This document shows, one piece after another, positions 26,707 through 36,334 of a DNA stretch of 50,014 nt; within the stretch, counting starts at the first letter, position 1; the number at the start of each line of letters is the position of its first letter. The translations under genes and the position numbers were made by a program. The DNA is from Actinomycetes bacterium (GTDB taxonomy: Bacteria > Actinomycetota > Acidimicrobiia > Acidimicrobiales > JAAEMS01): positions 1-50,014 of the forward strand of contig JAAEMS010000071.1 of NCBI GenBank assembly GCA_024225275.1, in the 5' to 3' direction. A model generated the notes under the pieces. It did not search any database. It saw nothing but the letters and a program-made list of their open reading frames with translations, and was not told where the DNA came from.

Positions 26707-27309
26707 ATGTCCATGTGGCGAAATGCGCTGAACTACCTCGGGCTCGGGCCTGACGAGGATTTCGATGACTACGGTCACCCTGGCCCGGGTGGTCCTAGCC
26801 CCAATCGGGTCGAGCACGTGGGCGGGGTCGAGGAAATCGTGCCGGCCACCGCCAACGAGCAGGCCGTTTCGGCCGTTCGGCCCTTGCGGGCTGCCGATGA
26901 CGGGGGCACGAACACCGCAACCATGGTGCGGCCATCAGGATCCAGCCAGAACATCGGCAGTCCTGCGGTACGGCCGTTGGACGCCGATGTCGAGGGCCCT
27001 ACCGGGCAATCAATGGTGCGGCCGCGCCGGGCCGAGGGGGGTCGCCCCCATGTGGTGAACCCGGCCTCGTTCGGTGACGCCAAGGAAGTTGCCGACCGTT
27101 TCTCGGCCGGCACCCCGGTCATCATCAACCTCCAATCGGCCGACCACGACCTCATCCGGCGGCTCATCGACTTCTCCAGCGGTGTCTGTTATTCGCTGGG
27201 AGGCCAGATGGAGAAGATCGCCAAGGACGTCTTCATGCTGACCCCGGTTGACGCGCATGTCTCCGACGACGACCGCCGCCGTATCGAGCGGGGCCTCGCC
27301 GCCGACTGA
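26707..27309 (+). CDS. sepF: Cell division protein SepF
   Basis: A 200-residue SepF. The N-terminal amphipathic membrane helix (MSMWRNALNYLGL) is followed by a long disordered linker. The SepF domain (about 115-200) contains NPASFGDAKEVAD, IINLQSADHDLIRRLIDF and VFMLTPVDAHV. SepF anchors FtsZ to the membrane in bacteria without FtsA, and no ftsA was found in this cluster. The linker has four copies of a VRP motif (residues 57, 74, 88, 104). The ATG follows GGGAGGAG. Confidence 0.95.
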   Translation: MSMWRNALNYLGLGPDEDFDDYGHPGPGGPSPNRVEHVGGVEEIVPATANEQAVSAVRPLRAADDGGTNTATMVRPSGSSQNIGSPAVRPLDADVEGPTGQSMVRPRRAEGGRPHVVNPASFGDAKEVADRFSAGTPVIINLQSADHDLIRRLIDFSSGVCYSLGGQMEKIAKDVFMLTPVDAHVSDDDRRRIERGLAAD

Positions 27310-27357
27310 GGCCTGCCTCACCCCCTCCCGCCCGTCAGCCCCTGATCGCGAGATTCC

Positions 27358-27612
27358 ATGGCGATTATCTGCCCCCTGCTCAACCTCTACCTGTTCGTCA
27401 TGTTCATCTACATCGTGCTGAGCTGGTTCCGCCCCCGCTACGGCACGGCGCCCGCCAAGATCCACGACGCACTGGGTACCGTCGTCGAGCCGGTGCTGAG
27501 CCCGATCCGTCAGGCTTTGCGGCCGATGATGGGATCCTTGCCCCTCGACCTCTCCCCAATGGTGGTCGTGTTCGGAATCCTGATCGTCCGTGGGGTCCTC
27601 CGCTGCGGGTAG
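27358..27612 (+). CDS. YggT family membrane protein
   Basis: An 84-residue YggT protein with two hydrophobic segments (about 5-24 and 64-81). The intervening stretch LSWFRPRYG and VVEPVLSPIRQALRPM is typical of the family. Its role is not well defined. It sits between sepF and divIVA as in other actinobacteria and cyanobacteria, where it is linked to membrane organisation. Confidence 0.88.
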   Translation: MAIICPLLNLYLFVMFIYIVLSWFRPRYGTAPAKIHDALGTVVEPVLSPIRQALRPMMGSLPLDLSPMVVVFGILIVRGVLRCG

Positions 27613-27651
27613 GTACACCCCTCGGGGTGACCGAATAACTACGCTCCGGGT

Positions 27652-29064
27652 ATGGAGCTCACACCCCAAGTCCTGCGCAACGCCCAGTTCCGCCAGGCCT
27701 TCCGCGGCTATGACCCCGACGATGTCGACGATCTCCTCGAGCGGGCCGCGGTGTCGCTCGGTCAGATCCTGCACCGTCTCCAGGCCGCTGAGGCGGGCGC
27801 CGGCGGCTCGGCGGCCATGCCGCCCCCCGCCCCTGCGGCGCTGGCTGGCGAAGCTCTCGACTCCCGCCAGATCGACGAGGAGCTCCGGCGCACCCTTCAA
27901 CTGGCCCAACGCACCGCCGATTCGGTGGTCGCCGAGGCCAACGAAGAGGCAGCCGCCAAGCTCGTTTCGGCCGACGATGAGGCCTCGGGCCTGATGGCCG
28001 AAGCCGAAGCCGAACGCGACCGGGTACTCAACTCGGCCCGGGGCGAAGCCGACCGCATGGTTGAAGACGCCCAGTCATATCGCAGCGGGCTGCTCGACAA
28101 CGCCGAAGCCGAGGTCGCGGCCGAAGCTGATGAGCTGAGGGGACGCATCGCCGCCGAGGTCGAGCAACTCCAGACGGCGCGAGACGTCCTTCGCTCCGAC
28201 ATCGACGGGCTCGAGAACCATCTCGAAGGACGTCGGGGCCAGCTGGCGTCTGTCATTGAGCGACTCCAGACCATGCTCGACGATCCGGAGTCGCTGCGGG
28301 CCCTCGAGCCACCCCCGCTCGCTCCGGTGGCGTTGCCCGACGTCCTCACCAAGGCTCAGCTCACACGGGACAAGGTGAGGTCCGACCCCGAGACTGCGGG
28401 CGCGGCCGAGCTGGTCGATGCTGCCTCCGCCGCTGCGGGTCTGGGCAATGCTGGTGAGGCCCCCGAGGCAGTGGAGACCGCCCAAGCAGCACCGGAGCCT
28501 GACGACCAGCCTCCGGTTCCGCCCCCCCCGGCGTCAACGACCGAAGAACCCTTCGCCCCCAAACCCTTCGAACCGCCCCTGGCGGAGGCCGCGGTCTTCG
28601 ATACCGAGCCGGGTAGGAGCGAAGGCGCTCCCAGCGCCGCTGAGGTGGCCGCCAATGCGCCCGTGGACACCGATCTCCAGCAGGCATCCGAAGACCTTTC
28701 CGCCCCTGATCTGGCCGCCACCATCGATCGGCTGCCCCGGCTCACCCCCAGCACTCCGCCGGTTGGGCCCGATGCCTCCGAACCGGCCGAACCGCCATCG
28801 GTCGAATCGGCCACGGTCGAAGACCCGTCCCGGCCTCGAGCGTCGCTGTTCGAGCCGCCTCCGGCCACGACCGGTCTCGATCAGGTACCTCTCGATGAGT
28901 TGAGGTCGCTGGCCCGCGACATTCCCGGCAATACCCCACCCCCGGCCCCGGGCCCGGTGTGGGAGGACCACGGAGGTCCGCCCACCGAGGCGGTCCCCGC
29001 CATCGATGATGACGACGCCGACCCCTTCCTCGACGAGCTCAAGAAGGCAGTGGAGGAAGACTGA
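27652..29064 (+). CDS. DivIVA-domain protein (Wag31-like polar organiser)
   Basis: A 470-residue protein. Its first 35 residues (MELTPQVLRNAQFRQAFRGY, then DPDDVDDLLERA) form the DivIVA membrane-binding domain. A long coiled coil covers about 70-215 (heptads rich in Ala/Glu). The remaining half is a low-complexity Pro/Ala/Glu/Asp tail that ends in an acidic stretch. DivIVA proteins bind curved membrane and organise polar growth or septation in actinobacteria. A TACGCT hexamer lies 6 nt before the ATG, suggesting a leaderless transcript. The stop abuts the convergent ileS stop with no gap. Confidence 0.9.
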   Translation: MELTPQVLRNAQFRQAFRGYDPDDVDDLLERAAVSLGQILHRLQAAEAGAGGSAAMPPPAPAALAGEALDSRQIDEELRRTLQLAQRTADSVVAEANEEAAAKLVSADDEASGLMAEAEAERDRVLNSARGEADRMVEDAQSYRSGLLDNAEAEVAAEADELRGRIAAEVEQLQTARDVLRSDIDGLENHLEGRRGQLASVIERLQTMLDDPESLRALEPPPLAPVALPDVLTKAQLTRDKVRSDPETAGAAELVDAASAAAGLGNAGEAPEAVETAQAAPEPDDQPPVPPPPASTTEEPFAPKPFEPPLAEAAVFDTEPGRSEGAPSAAEVAANAPVDTDLQQASEDLSAPDLAATIDRLPRLTPSTPPVGPDASEPAEPPSVESATVEDPSRPRASLFEPPPATTGLDQVPLDELRSLARDIPGNTPPPAPGPVWEDHGGPPTEAVPAIDDDDADPFLDELKKAVEED

Positions 29065-32000
29065 CTAGACGGGTGACAGGGTGAACTCGACGGTGGCGCC
29101 GTCGATCTTCACCGAATGGCCGTTGGCCACTGGCCCGAACTGGAGGTCGGTGGCCAGCACCGCATCGGCGATCTGGGCGGCATGGCTGGCCAGGCCGAGA
29201 CCATCGTCGGCCGCTACCACCAGGGTGATGCGGTCGGTGACGGCGAGGTCGGCGTCGCGACGGGCAGACTGGACGTGCCGGATGAGGTCGCGGGCGGCGC
29301 CCTCGGTGCGGAGATCGTCGGTGACCTCGGTGTCGAGGTTGACGATCACGTCGTTGGTGCGCAGGGCGGCCGACGCCCCCTCGGTCTTGGGCTGGAGGGC
29401 GAGTTCGTACTCGCCTCTCTCGAGGCGGTGGCCGGCCACAGTGGCAGTGTCACCGTCCTGGCTCCAATCACCGGTCTTGGCGCCCTTGAAGACCTCCTGA
29501 ACGGATCCGCCGAGCCGGGGGCCGAGGGCCTTGCCGTCGGGGCGTAGCACGAAGCTGCCGTAGGCCTCGAGGTCATCGGAGGCCTCGACCTTCTTGACGT
29601 TGACCTCGTCGGCCAGAAGGTCGGAGAAGGCCAGTAGGCGATCAGTGTCGCGGCCGGCCACCGTGAGGGTGTTGAGCGGCAAGCGGGTGCGCAGGCCGTT
29701 GTCCTCGCGGAGGCGAAGAGCGACCGACGCCACCTCGCGCAGTCGGTCCATGTCGGCCACCAGGTCATGGTCGGCGGGGAAGACGGTGGGATCGGGCCAG
29801 TCCTCGAGGTGAACCGAGTCGGCGCTGGTGAGACCCCGGTGGATCTCCTCGGTGAGCATGGGCAGGAGGGGAGCGGTCACCTTCATGAGGGTGACCAGCA
29901 CCGTGTAGAGGGTGTCGCGGGCGTCGGCGTCGCCGACTCCGCCGCCCCCACCCCAGAAGCGTTCGCGGCTGCGACGGATGTACCAGTTGTTGAGGGCGTC
30001 GATGAATGCGGACACATGGGTGGTGGCTGCGGCCAGGTCGTAGGCCTCGAGCTCGTCGGTTACCCCCTCGACCAGTTCCCGGGTCTTGGCCAGGATGTAG
30101 CGGTCGAGGAGCTGCTGGCTGTCGGCGCGGAACTGGCCGGCCACCCCGTCGGCGTTGGCATAGAGGGTGAAGAAGTAGTAGGCGTTCCAGATGGGCAGCA
30201 GGACCTGACGGGTGACGTCGTCGATGGCCTGGTCGGAGATGCGGGCATCGCCCCCCCGCACGATGTTGCTGGCCATGAAGTACCAACGGAGGGCGTCGGC
30301 ACCCTGTTTGTCGAAGATCTCGTTGGGCTCGGTGTAGTTGCGCAACTTCTTGGAGAGCTTGGCGCCGTCCTCGGCCAGGAGGATGCCGTGGCAGATCACG
30401 TTCTGGAAGGCAGGCTTGTCGAACAGGGCTCCGGCCAGAACGTGGAGGGTATAGAACCAGCCGCGGGTCTGGTTGATGTACTCGACGATGAAGTCAGCCG
30501 GGAAGTTGGCCTCGAAGAGCTCCCGGTTCTCGAACGGGTAGTGGACCTGGGCGAAGGGCATCGAGCCCGACTCGAACCAGCAATCGAGGACCTCGGGGAC
30601 GCGGCGCATGGTCGACTGGCCCGACGGGTCGTCGGGGTTGGGGCGTGTCAGTTCGTCGATGAAAGGGCGGTGCAGGTCGGTGGGCCGGACGTTGAAGTCG
30701 GCCTCGATCTCGTCGAGGCTGCCGTAGACGTCGGTGCGGGGGAAGTCTGGGTTGTCGGAGACCCAGATGGGGATCGGTGAACCCCAGAACCGGTTGCGGC
30801 TGATCGACCAGTCGCGGGCGCCCTCGAGCCACTGCCCGAACCGGCCGTCGCGCACATTCTCGGGCACCCAGTTGATCTGCTGATTGAGCTCCATGAGCCG
30901 GTCCCGGATGGCGGTGACCTCGACGTACCAGGACGAGATGGCCTTGTAGATGATGGGCGTGTCGGTGCGCCAGCAGTGGGGGTAGTTGTGCTCGTAGGTG
31001 TCGTGGCGCACGACCCGGCCCAGCTCCTTCAGGTGTCGGAGGATGTCGGGGTTGGCCTCGAAGACATTCTGGCCGGCCCAATCGGGCACGTCGTCGGTGA
31101 AGCGACCCTGATCGTCGACGGGTAGGACCCGCCCGATGGGGATGCCGTTGGCCTCACAGACGGCCTGGTCGTCTTCGCCGAAGCCGGGCGCCATGTGAAC
31201 GACGCCGGTGCCGTCGGAGGTGTCGATGAAGTCGCCGCCCAGGACACGGAAGGCGTCGGTGCGGTCGGCGAAGTAGGGGAGGAGGGGCTGGTAGGTGCGA
31301 CCGACCAGATCGGAGCCCTTGAGGGTGGTGATCGGTTCGGAGTGGTCGAGCTCGTTGGCGTAGCGGTCGCGGGCGGCGTCGCCGATGACCATGTAGCGAC
31401 CGTCGACCTCGACGACGGCGTAGTCGACTTCGGGGCCGACGGCGAGGGCCAGGTTCGAAGGGAGGGTCCACGGGGTGGTGGTCCAGGCCACTATGTCGAG
31501 GGGGCCGGGGTCGTCGTCGGCCGGGTCGAGAGTGAAGGCGATGGTGACCGCGGGGTCCTGGCGGGGGCGGGTGGCGTCGTCGAGGCGGATCTCGAAGTTC
31601 GAGAGGGGGGTCTCGGCGCCCCACGAGTAGGGCATGACCCGGTAGGCCTCGTACACCAGGCCCTTGTCGTGGAGCTGTTTGAAGGCCCACATGACCGACT
31701 CCATGTAGGAGAGGTCCATGGTCTTGTAGTCGTGCTCGAAGTCGACCCAGCGGGCCTGGCGGTTGACCGTCTTCTGCCACTCGTTGGTGTAGCGCATGAC
31801 CGAGGTGCGGCAGTAGTCGTTGAACTCGGCGATGCCATGGGTCTCGATGGCCTGGCGCCCGGATAGGCCCAGTTCCTTCTCGGCTTCCATCTCGGCGGGC
31901 AGGCCGTGGCAGTCCCAGCCGAATCGACGCTCGACCCGCTTGCCCCGCATGGTCTGGAAGCGGGGGATGACGTCTTTCACGTAGCCGGTCAGGAGGTGGC

Positions 32001-32178
32001 CGTGGTGGGGGAGGCCATTGGCAAACGGGGGACCGTCGAAGAAGGTGAAGCTGTCTTCCGTGGGTCGGCCCTCGACACTGTGCTCGAAGGTGTCGGCCGC
32101 CTCCCAGCCGTCGAGAATTCGGTGCTCGATCCCCGGCACATCGGGCTTCTGGGGTACGTCCGGATAGGGCTTCGACAT
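29065..32178 (-). CDS. ileS: Isoleucyl-tRNA synthetase (type 2-like)
   Basis: A 1037-residue class I synthetase charging tRNA-Ile. The HIGH motif is HHGH (58-61, in [13 protein letters not shown]), and the KMSKS loop is KLSKK (607-611). An editing domain with [17 protein letters not shown] occupies about 225-420. The GLPHHGHLL form and the overall length point to the eukaryote-like IleRS2 subgroup, which includes mupirocin-resistant enzymes. The start at 32178 agrees with the family N-terminus. An open extension to 33006 only mirrors the lysine-repeat gene on the other strand. TAGCCT 7 nt upstream suggests a leaderless transcript. Confidence 0.95.
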   Translation of the reverse strand: MSKPYPDVPQKPDVPGIEHRILDGWEAADTFEHSVEGRPTEDSFTFFDGPPFANGLPHHGHLLTGYVKDVIPRFQTMRGKRVERRFGWDCHGLPAEMEAEKELGLSGRQAIETHGIAEFNDYCRTSVMRYTNEWQKTVNRQARWVDFEHDYKTMDLSYMESVMWAFKQLHDKGLVYEAYRVMPYSWGAETPLSNFEIRLDDATRPRQDPAVTIAFTLDPADDDPGPLDIVAWTTTPWTLPSNLALAVGPEVDYAVVEVDGRYMVIGDAARDRYANELDHSEPITTLKGSDLVGRTYQPLLPYFADRTDAFRVLGGDFIDTSDGTGVVHMAPGFGEDDQAVCEANGIPIGRVLPVDDQGRFTDDVPDWAGQNVFEANPDILRHLKELGRVVRHDTYEHNYPHCWRTDTPIIYKAISSWYVEVTAIRDRLMELNQQINWVPENVRDGRFGQWLEGARDWSISRNRFWGSPIPIWVSDNPDFPRTDVYGSLDEIEADFNVRPTDLHRPFIDELTRPNPDDPSGQSTMRRVPEVLDCWFESGSMPFAQVHYPFENRELFEANFPADFIVEYINQTRGWFYTLHVLAGALFDKPAFQNVICHGILLAEDGAKLSKKLRNYTEPNEIFDKQGADALRWYFMASNIVRGGDARISDQAIDDVTRQVLLPIWNAYYFFTLYANADGVAGQFRADSQQLLDRYILAKTRELVEGVTDELEAYDLAAATTHVSAFIDALNNWYIRRSRERFWGGGGGVGDADARDTLYTVLVTLMKVTAPLLPMLTEEIHRGLTSADSVHLEDWPDPTVFPADHDLVADMDRLREVASVALRLREDNGLRTRLPLNTLTVAGRDTDRLLAFSDLLADEVNVKKVEASDDLEAYGSFVLRPDGKALGPRLGGSVQEVFKGAKTGDWSQDGDTATVAGHRLERGEYELALQPKTEGASAALRTNDVIVNLDTEVTDDLRTEGAARDLIRHVQSARRDADLAVTDRITLVVAADDGLGLASHAAQIADAVLATDLQFGPVANGHSVKIDGATVEFTLSPV

Positions 32179-32185
32179 TCGTTGG

Positions 32186-32261
32186 AGGCTATCGGCCGAT
32201 GGGGTTCGAGCCGATGGCCGAAGGAGCGACCATTGGCAAGGCTCTCCTTTCCACGTATACT
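32186..32261. promoter_or_regulatory. Divergent promoters for ileS and the lysine-repeat/TraR gene
   Basis: On the plus strand TTGGCA (32233-32238) and TATACT (32256-32261) are exactly 17 nt apart, a near-consensus promoter reading into the lysine-rich gene. On the minus strand TAGCCT (32191-32186) lies 7 nt before the ileS ATG, with no convincing -35. Confidence 0.65.
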
Positions 32262-32296
32262 TCGCCAGCTTTTTCGCCATGAAAGGAATCCGCCCC

Positions 32297-33112
32297 GTGG
32301 CTGCCAAGAAGGCGAGCGCCAAGAAGTCCGGAACCAAGAAGGCTCCGGCCAAGAAGAAGGCTCCAGCCAAACAGGTTGCAGCCAAGAAGAAGGCGTCCGC
32401 GAGGAAGGCCGCGACCAAGAAGGCTCCGGCCAAGAAGACGGAGGCCAAGAAGGCTCCGGCCAAGAAGTCCGGAACCAAGAAGGCTCCGGCCAAGAAGGCT
32501 CCGGCCAAGAAGGCGGAGGCCAAGAAGGCTCCGGCCAAGAAGGCTCCGGCCAAGAAGGCTCCGGCCAAGAAGGCTCCGGCCAAGAAGGCGGAGGCCAAGA
32601 AGGCTCCGGCCAAGAAGGCGGAGGCCAAGAAGGCTCCGGGCAAGAAGGCTCCGGCCAAGAAGGCTCCGGCCAACAAGAAGTCGACCCCAGCCAAGTCCCA
32701 GAAGAAGACCAACAGCAAGGTGGCGAAGAAGGTGGCGAAATCGCCGTTCGGCGACAGGTTTGTGGCGGAGCAGAGAGATGTCCTGGTGATGGAGCGGGCC
32801 AAGTACCTGGGCCAGGCCGATTCGCTCAAGGCCGAGGCCGACTCCCTCATGCAGGATCGTGACCCCGGAGATGTCCAGTTCGACGAGGAGAGTGGCGAGG
32901 GGGACAGCCTCGCGGTCGAACGCGATCGCGATCTGGCCCTCAGTGCCCAGGCCCGGGTGGCGGTCGAGCAGATCGATGCCGCACTGGGCCGTATCGACGC
33001 CGGCACCTACGGCGTATGTGTGGCGTCCGGCAAGGCCATCCCCAAGGAGCGGCTCGAGGCCATTCCGTGGGCGGCCGAGCGCATCGAGTACAAGGTGGGC
33101 GGCTTCACCTGA
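32297..33112 (+). CDS. Histone-like lysine/alanine-repeat protein fused to a TraR/DksA-like domain
   Basis: About 271 residues. Residues 2-148 are a low-complexity tail dominated by KKAPA pentapeptides (about a dozen copies) with KKAEA and KKSGT variants, resembling histone H1-like bacterial tails. Residues 149-271 resemble TraR/DksA-type proteins (helical hairpin, then [20 protein letters not shown] and [11 protein letters not shown]). Of the usual four zinc cysteines only one remains. I chose the GTG at 32297, which has AGGAA upstream, over the ATG at 32279. Nucleoid or DNA binding plus RNA-polymerase contact is inferred. The gene precedes lspA as actinobacterial traR-like genes do. Confidence 0.85.
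   Translation: MAAKKASAKKSGTKKAPAKKKAPAKQVAAKKKASARKAATKKAPAKKTEAKKAPAKKSGTKKAPAKKAPAKKAEAKKAPAKKAPAKKAPAKKAPAKKAEAKKAPAKKAEAKKAPGKKAPAKKAPANKKSTPAKSQKKTNSKVAKKVAKSPFGDRFVAEQRDVLVMERAKYLGQADSLKAEADSLMQDRDPGDVQFDEESGEGDSLAVERDRDLALSAQARVAVEQIDAALGRIDAGTYGVCVASGKAIPKERLEAIPWAAERIEYKVGGFT
32310..32685 (+). repeat. Intragenic 15-bp tandem repeat array
   Basis: Units of AAGAAGGCTCCGGCC, with the variant AAGAAGGCGGAGGCC, recur in frame and encode [10 protein letters not shown]. Repeats are most regular between about 32480 and 32670. Such arrays tend to change length between strains and are prone to assembly collapse. Confidence 0.85.
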
Positions 33113-33633
33113 TTGAGCAGACGACGCCCAGTAGTCGCGTCGCCAAACCGACGGCGCTCACCGCGGTGGTCGCGGTGGGTGTGCTCCTGCTCGATCAGCT
33201 CACCAAGTCGTGGGCCCTGTCGGTCCTCGATGACCGGTCCATCGACCTGGTCTGGACCCTCCGGCTCCATCTGACCTTCAACACCGGCGCGGCGTTCAGC
33301 CGCGGCTCGGGGCTCGGCCCCTTCATCGCCATCGCCGCGGTCGTGGTCACCATCGTGCTCATGCGGACCTCGCGGCTGTCCACCAGCGTCCTGATCTCGG
33401 TGACCATGGGCATGGTCGTGGGCGGTGCCCTGGGCAACCTGGTCGACCGGGTGTTCCGCACGGCTTGTCCGATGAACCCCTGTTCCGACGAAGGTCGGTT
33501 CCTCGGAGGGGCAGTCGTCGACTTCATCGACTTCCAGTGGTGGCCGGTGTTCAATGTCGCCGACATCGGGGTCGTGGTCGGCGCGATCCTGTTGGCCTTC
33601 CTGAGTAGTAGGGAACCCCTTGAATCAGCATGA
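33112..33633 (+). CDS. lspA: Lipoprotein signal peptidase LspA
   Basis: About 173 residues with four membrane segments. The aspartyl protease pair is visible: GNLVDR (Asp112) and FNVAD (Asp151), with FNTGAAFS between membrane segments. It cleaves diacylated prolipoproteins. The start is uncertain: no ATG, GTG or TTG lies at the expected place. The ATT at 33112 overlapping the upstream TGA, or the CTG at 33109, fits the length. An internal GTG (in TAVVAV) would cut into the first membrane helix. The stop overlaps the next gene by 14 nt. Confidence 0.88.
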   Translation: MEQTTPSSRVAKPTALTAVVAVGVLLLDQLTKSWALSVLDDRSIDLVWTLRLHLTFNTGAAFSRGSGLGPFIAIAAVVVTIVLMRTSRLSTSVLISVTMGMVVGGALGNLVDRVFRTACPMNPCSDEGRFLGGAVVDFIDFQWWPVFNVADIGVVVGAILLAFLSSREPLESA

Positions 33634-34534
33634 GGTCGTACCCGAGCTGCTCGACGGCGAGCGGCTCGATCGGTTGGTCTCGCTCCAGACGGGGGTGAGT
33701 CGGTCGGTGGCGGCCCGGGCCATCGAGGACGGCCAGATCCGCGTCGACGGCCAACCGGTCACCCAGCGCTCGCGCCGGGTGAAGGCCGGCCAGGTCGTCG
33801 AGTTCGCGATCGAAGTTCAGGGTCCGTGCCTGCCCCAGCCCGACCCCTTGATCGATGTCGAGGTGGTCTACGCCGACGACACGGTGATCGTGATCGACAA
33901 GCCGGCCGGGATCGTCGTCCACCCCGGGGCCGGCAACACCGACGGCACCCTGGTCAACGGGTTGTTGGCCCGGTTCCCCGAGCTGGCCGAGGTGGGCGAA
34001 CCGGAGCGGCCGGGCATCGTGCACCGGATCGACAAGGGCACGTCGGGTCTGCTGATGGTGGCCCGCACCCCTGGGGCCTACGAGGGCCTGGTCGGCCAGC
34101 TCTCGGCCCGGTCGGTTGATCGCCGCTACCGGTCGCTGGTGTGGGGGAATGTCGAGCCGGGGCACGGAGTGGTCGACGCGCCCATCGGCCGATCGCGGCG
34201 TGATCCCACCCGCATGACGGTGGCTGCCGATGGTCGTGAGGCCCGCACCCGATACCAGGTCGAGAGCCGGTTCAATGAGCCGGCCGAGCTGTGCCTGGTG
34301 ACCTGTGAGCTCGAGACGGGCCGGACCCACCAGATCCGCGTCCATCTACGAGCCATCAATCATCCGGTGGTGGGTGACACCCGCTACGGCGGTGCCCGAC
34401 AGAGCCTGCCCTGTCCGCGACCGTGGCTTCACGCCGAGCACCTGGGCTTCCGGCATCCGGTCACCGACGAATGGATGAGCTTCGATTCCGAGGTTCCCGG
34501 TGACCTGGCGGCCGTGGCGCGGCGTTGTTCGTAG
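33620..34534 (+). CDS. RluA/RluD-family pseudouridine synthase
   Basis: 304 residues. An S4 RNA-binding domain (about 9-65) is followed by the RluA catalytic domain with [14 protein letters not shown] (catalytic Asp138) and [10 protein letters not shown]. It isomerises uridine to pseudouridine in rRNA, probably 23S helix 69 if RluD-like. A TTG start overlapping lspA is used because the S4 domain begins about ten residues later. The order lspA-rluD is standard in actinobacteria. Confidence 0.92.
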   Translation: MNQHEVVPELLDGERLDRLVSLQTGVSRSVAARAIEDGQIRVDGQPVTQRSRRVKAGQVVEFAIEVQGPCLPQPDPLIDVEVVYADDTVIVIDKPAGIVVHPGAGNTDGTLVNGLLARFPELAEVGEPERPGIVHRIDKGTSGLLMVARTPGAYEGLVGQLSARSVDRRYRSLVWGNVEPGHGVVDAPIGRSRRDPTRMTVAADGREARTRYQVESRFNEPAELCLVTCELETGRTHQIRVHLRAINHPVVGDTRYGGARQSLPCPRPWLHAEHLGFRHPVTDEWMSFDSEVPGDLAAVARRCS

Positions 34535-34618
34535 GGGCTGAGCGTCCCGCGTCTCGGTTCGCGGCGAGCCACGTCCCGAGTCGTTGCCCTCTCATGGTGG
34601 GTGGCCCTGGGGGCGGGA

Positions 34619-35071
34619 TCAGAAGGAGCCACCACCGGGCCAGGCGCCGTCGCCGCGGGTGGCGGTGGCCAGATCGGCCAGACTGAACGAGCCCAGGAGC
34701 TCGCGCATCTGGTCGCCGGCCAGCGCCCAGATGGCCAGCAAGACGCACTGACCCTCGTGATGGCAAGACCCGTCGGTGTGGGGCTCGCCGAAGTCGCCGG
34801 CCTGGATCGGCCCGTCAACGGCGCTGACGATCTCGGCCAGGCTGATGGCGCAGGGGTCGCGGGTCAGCACGTAGCCGCCGCCCACCCCGCGCTTCGAGCG
34901 CACCAGGCCCGCCCCTTTCAGGGTGAGCAGGATCTGTTCGAGGTAGGGCTGGGGGAGCCCGGTGCGCTCGGCTATGTCACGGACCGCGGTGGGTTTGTCG
35001 GCGTCGCCGTCGTGCAACGCCAGCGAGAGCAGGGCGCGGCTGGCGTAGTCGCCTCGGGTCGACACCTTCAC
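34619..35071 (-). CDS. Rrf2-family transcriptional regulator
   Basis: About 150 residues. The winged helix begins VSTRGDYASRALLSLA, and RSKRGVGGGYVLTR is the wing typical of Rrf2 proteins. Cysteines lie at about 74, 103 and 109, the last two in CHHEGQC (spacing C-x5-C as in IscR/NsrR cluster ligands), but the third expected downstream cysteine is missing. It may bind a variant iron-sulfur cluster or none. I prefer the GTG at 35071 because TACTAT (35084-35079) sits 7 nt upstream, giving a leaderless transcript. An ATG at 35080 overlaps that box. No isc/suf genes are adjacent. Confidence 0.88.
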   Translation of the reverse strand: MKVSTRGDYASRALLSLALHDGDADKPTAVRDIAERTGLPQPYLEQILLTLKGAGLVRSKRGVGGGYVLTRDPCAISLAEIVSAVDGPIQAGDFGEPHTDGSCHHEGQCVLLAIWALAGDQMRELLGSFSLADLATATRGDGAWPGGGSF

Positions 35072-35199
35072 GGCGGCCATAGTAGGTCACGCCGAACTGG
35101 CGACTTGTTCGTGGCGGTTGGCGTCGGGAGCCGGGAGATGCTGGACTCTTGTGCCCGGCCGGCCGACAGGCACCGGTAGAAGAGTGGGGAGGTTCGGAG

Positions 35200-36315
35200 A
35201 TGGCTTCGGAACCCGATCGACAGAATCAGCTGGTGCTGCCCGACTACGACGGCGCCTGTATCAGCAATGTCGTCCCTGCGCTGCTCGGTGCGACCGAGAT
35301 GCCCGACTGGATTCCGGGCCCCGCGGTCGAGGCCGATCAGGTGGTCCTGCTGTGTCTCGACGGGCTCGGTTGGGACCAGCTCTTCGAGTGGGGCCATCTC
35401 GCCCCCACCTTGTCGGGCATGGTTGGTCAGAAGATCAGCACGGTTGTGCCCAGCACGACCGCCACCGCCCTCTCCTCGCTGGCCCTGGGAATGACCCCGG
35501 GCGAGCATGGCCTGGTCGGCTACCGGATGATGATCGAAGACGAGGTGCTCAATGTGTTGCGGTGGGCCACCGCCAAGGGCGATGCTCGTCGCCGGATCCC
35601 GCCGTCGGCCATCCAGCCCGAGTCGGCGTTCTGTGGTCACATGCCGCCGGTGATTGCCCGGTCGGAGTTCGCCATTTCGGGGTTCAGCGAGGCTCATCTG
35701 GCCGGCAACCGCTTCGCCGGCTGGCGCACGATTGCCACCCTCGTCCACGAGGTCGAGCTCCATCTGGGCCGGGGCGAACCCTTCGTCTATGCCTACTACG
35801 ACGGCCTCGACAAGGTGGCCCACGAGTACGGGCTGGCCGACCACTACGAGGCCGAGCTCTACTTCATCGACCAGATGGTGGCCGAGATCATCAGCCGCCT
35901 TCCGAAGGGGGCCGCCCTGGTGGTCACCGCCGACCATGGCCAGGTCGATTGTCGGAACGGTCTGCGGCCCCTGAGCCCCGAGCTCCGGTCACGGGTGTCC
36001 GGTTTGTCGGGTGAGGCCCGGTTCCGGTGGCTCCATGCGATACCCGGCGCCGAGAGCGAGCTGCTGGCCATAGCCGCCGAGCGCCATGGTCACCAGGCGT
36101 GGGTGAAGTCGGCCGAAGAGGTGGTCGACGAGGGTTGGTTCGGGTCGAAGGTCACCGACGAGGCCCGTTCACGGCTGGGTGATGTGGCGCTGGTGCCATG
36201 GGAGCCGATTGGCTTCGACGACCCCGACGACACCGGCCTGTTCCAGCTGGTGTCACGGCATGGTTCGGTGACCGGGGCGGAGATGTGGGTACCACTGCTC
36301 GCCAGCTTGTCGTGA
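35200..36315 (+). CDS. Alkaline-phosphatase-superfamily (nucleotide pyrophosphatase/phosphodiesterase type) protein
   Basis: A 371-residue metal-dependent hydrolase. LLCLDGLGWDQL holds the first metal Asp54, PSTTATALSSLALGMTPGEH holds the nucleophile Thr (86 or 87), and VVTADHGQVD and the C-terminal SRHGSVTGAEMWVPLL supply further metal ligands. No signal peptide is evident, so a cytoplasmic enzyme is likely. The substrate is unknown. The ATG at 35200 follows GGGGAGG with 7-nt spacing and is divergent from the Rrf2 gene. Confidence 0.88.
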   Translation: MASEPDRQNQLVLPDYDGACISNVVPALLGATEMPDWIPGPAVEADQVVLLCLDGLGWDQLFEWGHLAPTLSGMVGQKISTVVPSTTATALSSLALGMTPGEHGLVGYRMMIEDEVLNVLRWATAKGDARRRIPPSAIQPESAFCGHMPPVIARSEFAISGFSEAHLAGNRFAGWRTIATLVHEVELHLGRGEPFVYAYYDGLDKVAHEYGLADHYEAELYFIDQMVAEIISRLPKGAALVVTADHGQVDCRNGLRPLSPELRSRVSGLSGEARFRWLHAIPGAESELLAIAAERHGHQAWVKSAEEVVDEGWFGSKVTDEARSRLGDVALVPWEPIGFDDPDDTGLFQLVSRHGSVTGAEMWVPLLASLS

Positions 36316-36334
36316 GTTGAGCCATGATGGGCGC

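Noticed and set aside
32310..32685. A CRISPR-like regular repeat pattern
   Set aside because: The 15-bp units are contiguous, in frame and code for KKAPA. There are no unique spacers and no cas genes.
32179..33006. An N-terminal extension of ileS by 276 residues of hydrophobic [12 protein letters not shown] repeats
   Set aside because: It is the complement of the KKAPA repeat gene. The synthetase family start is at 32178, with a -10-like box just upstream.
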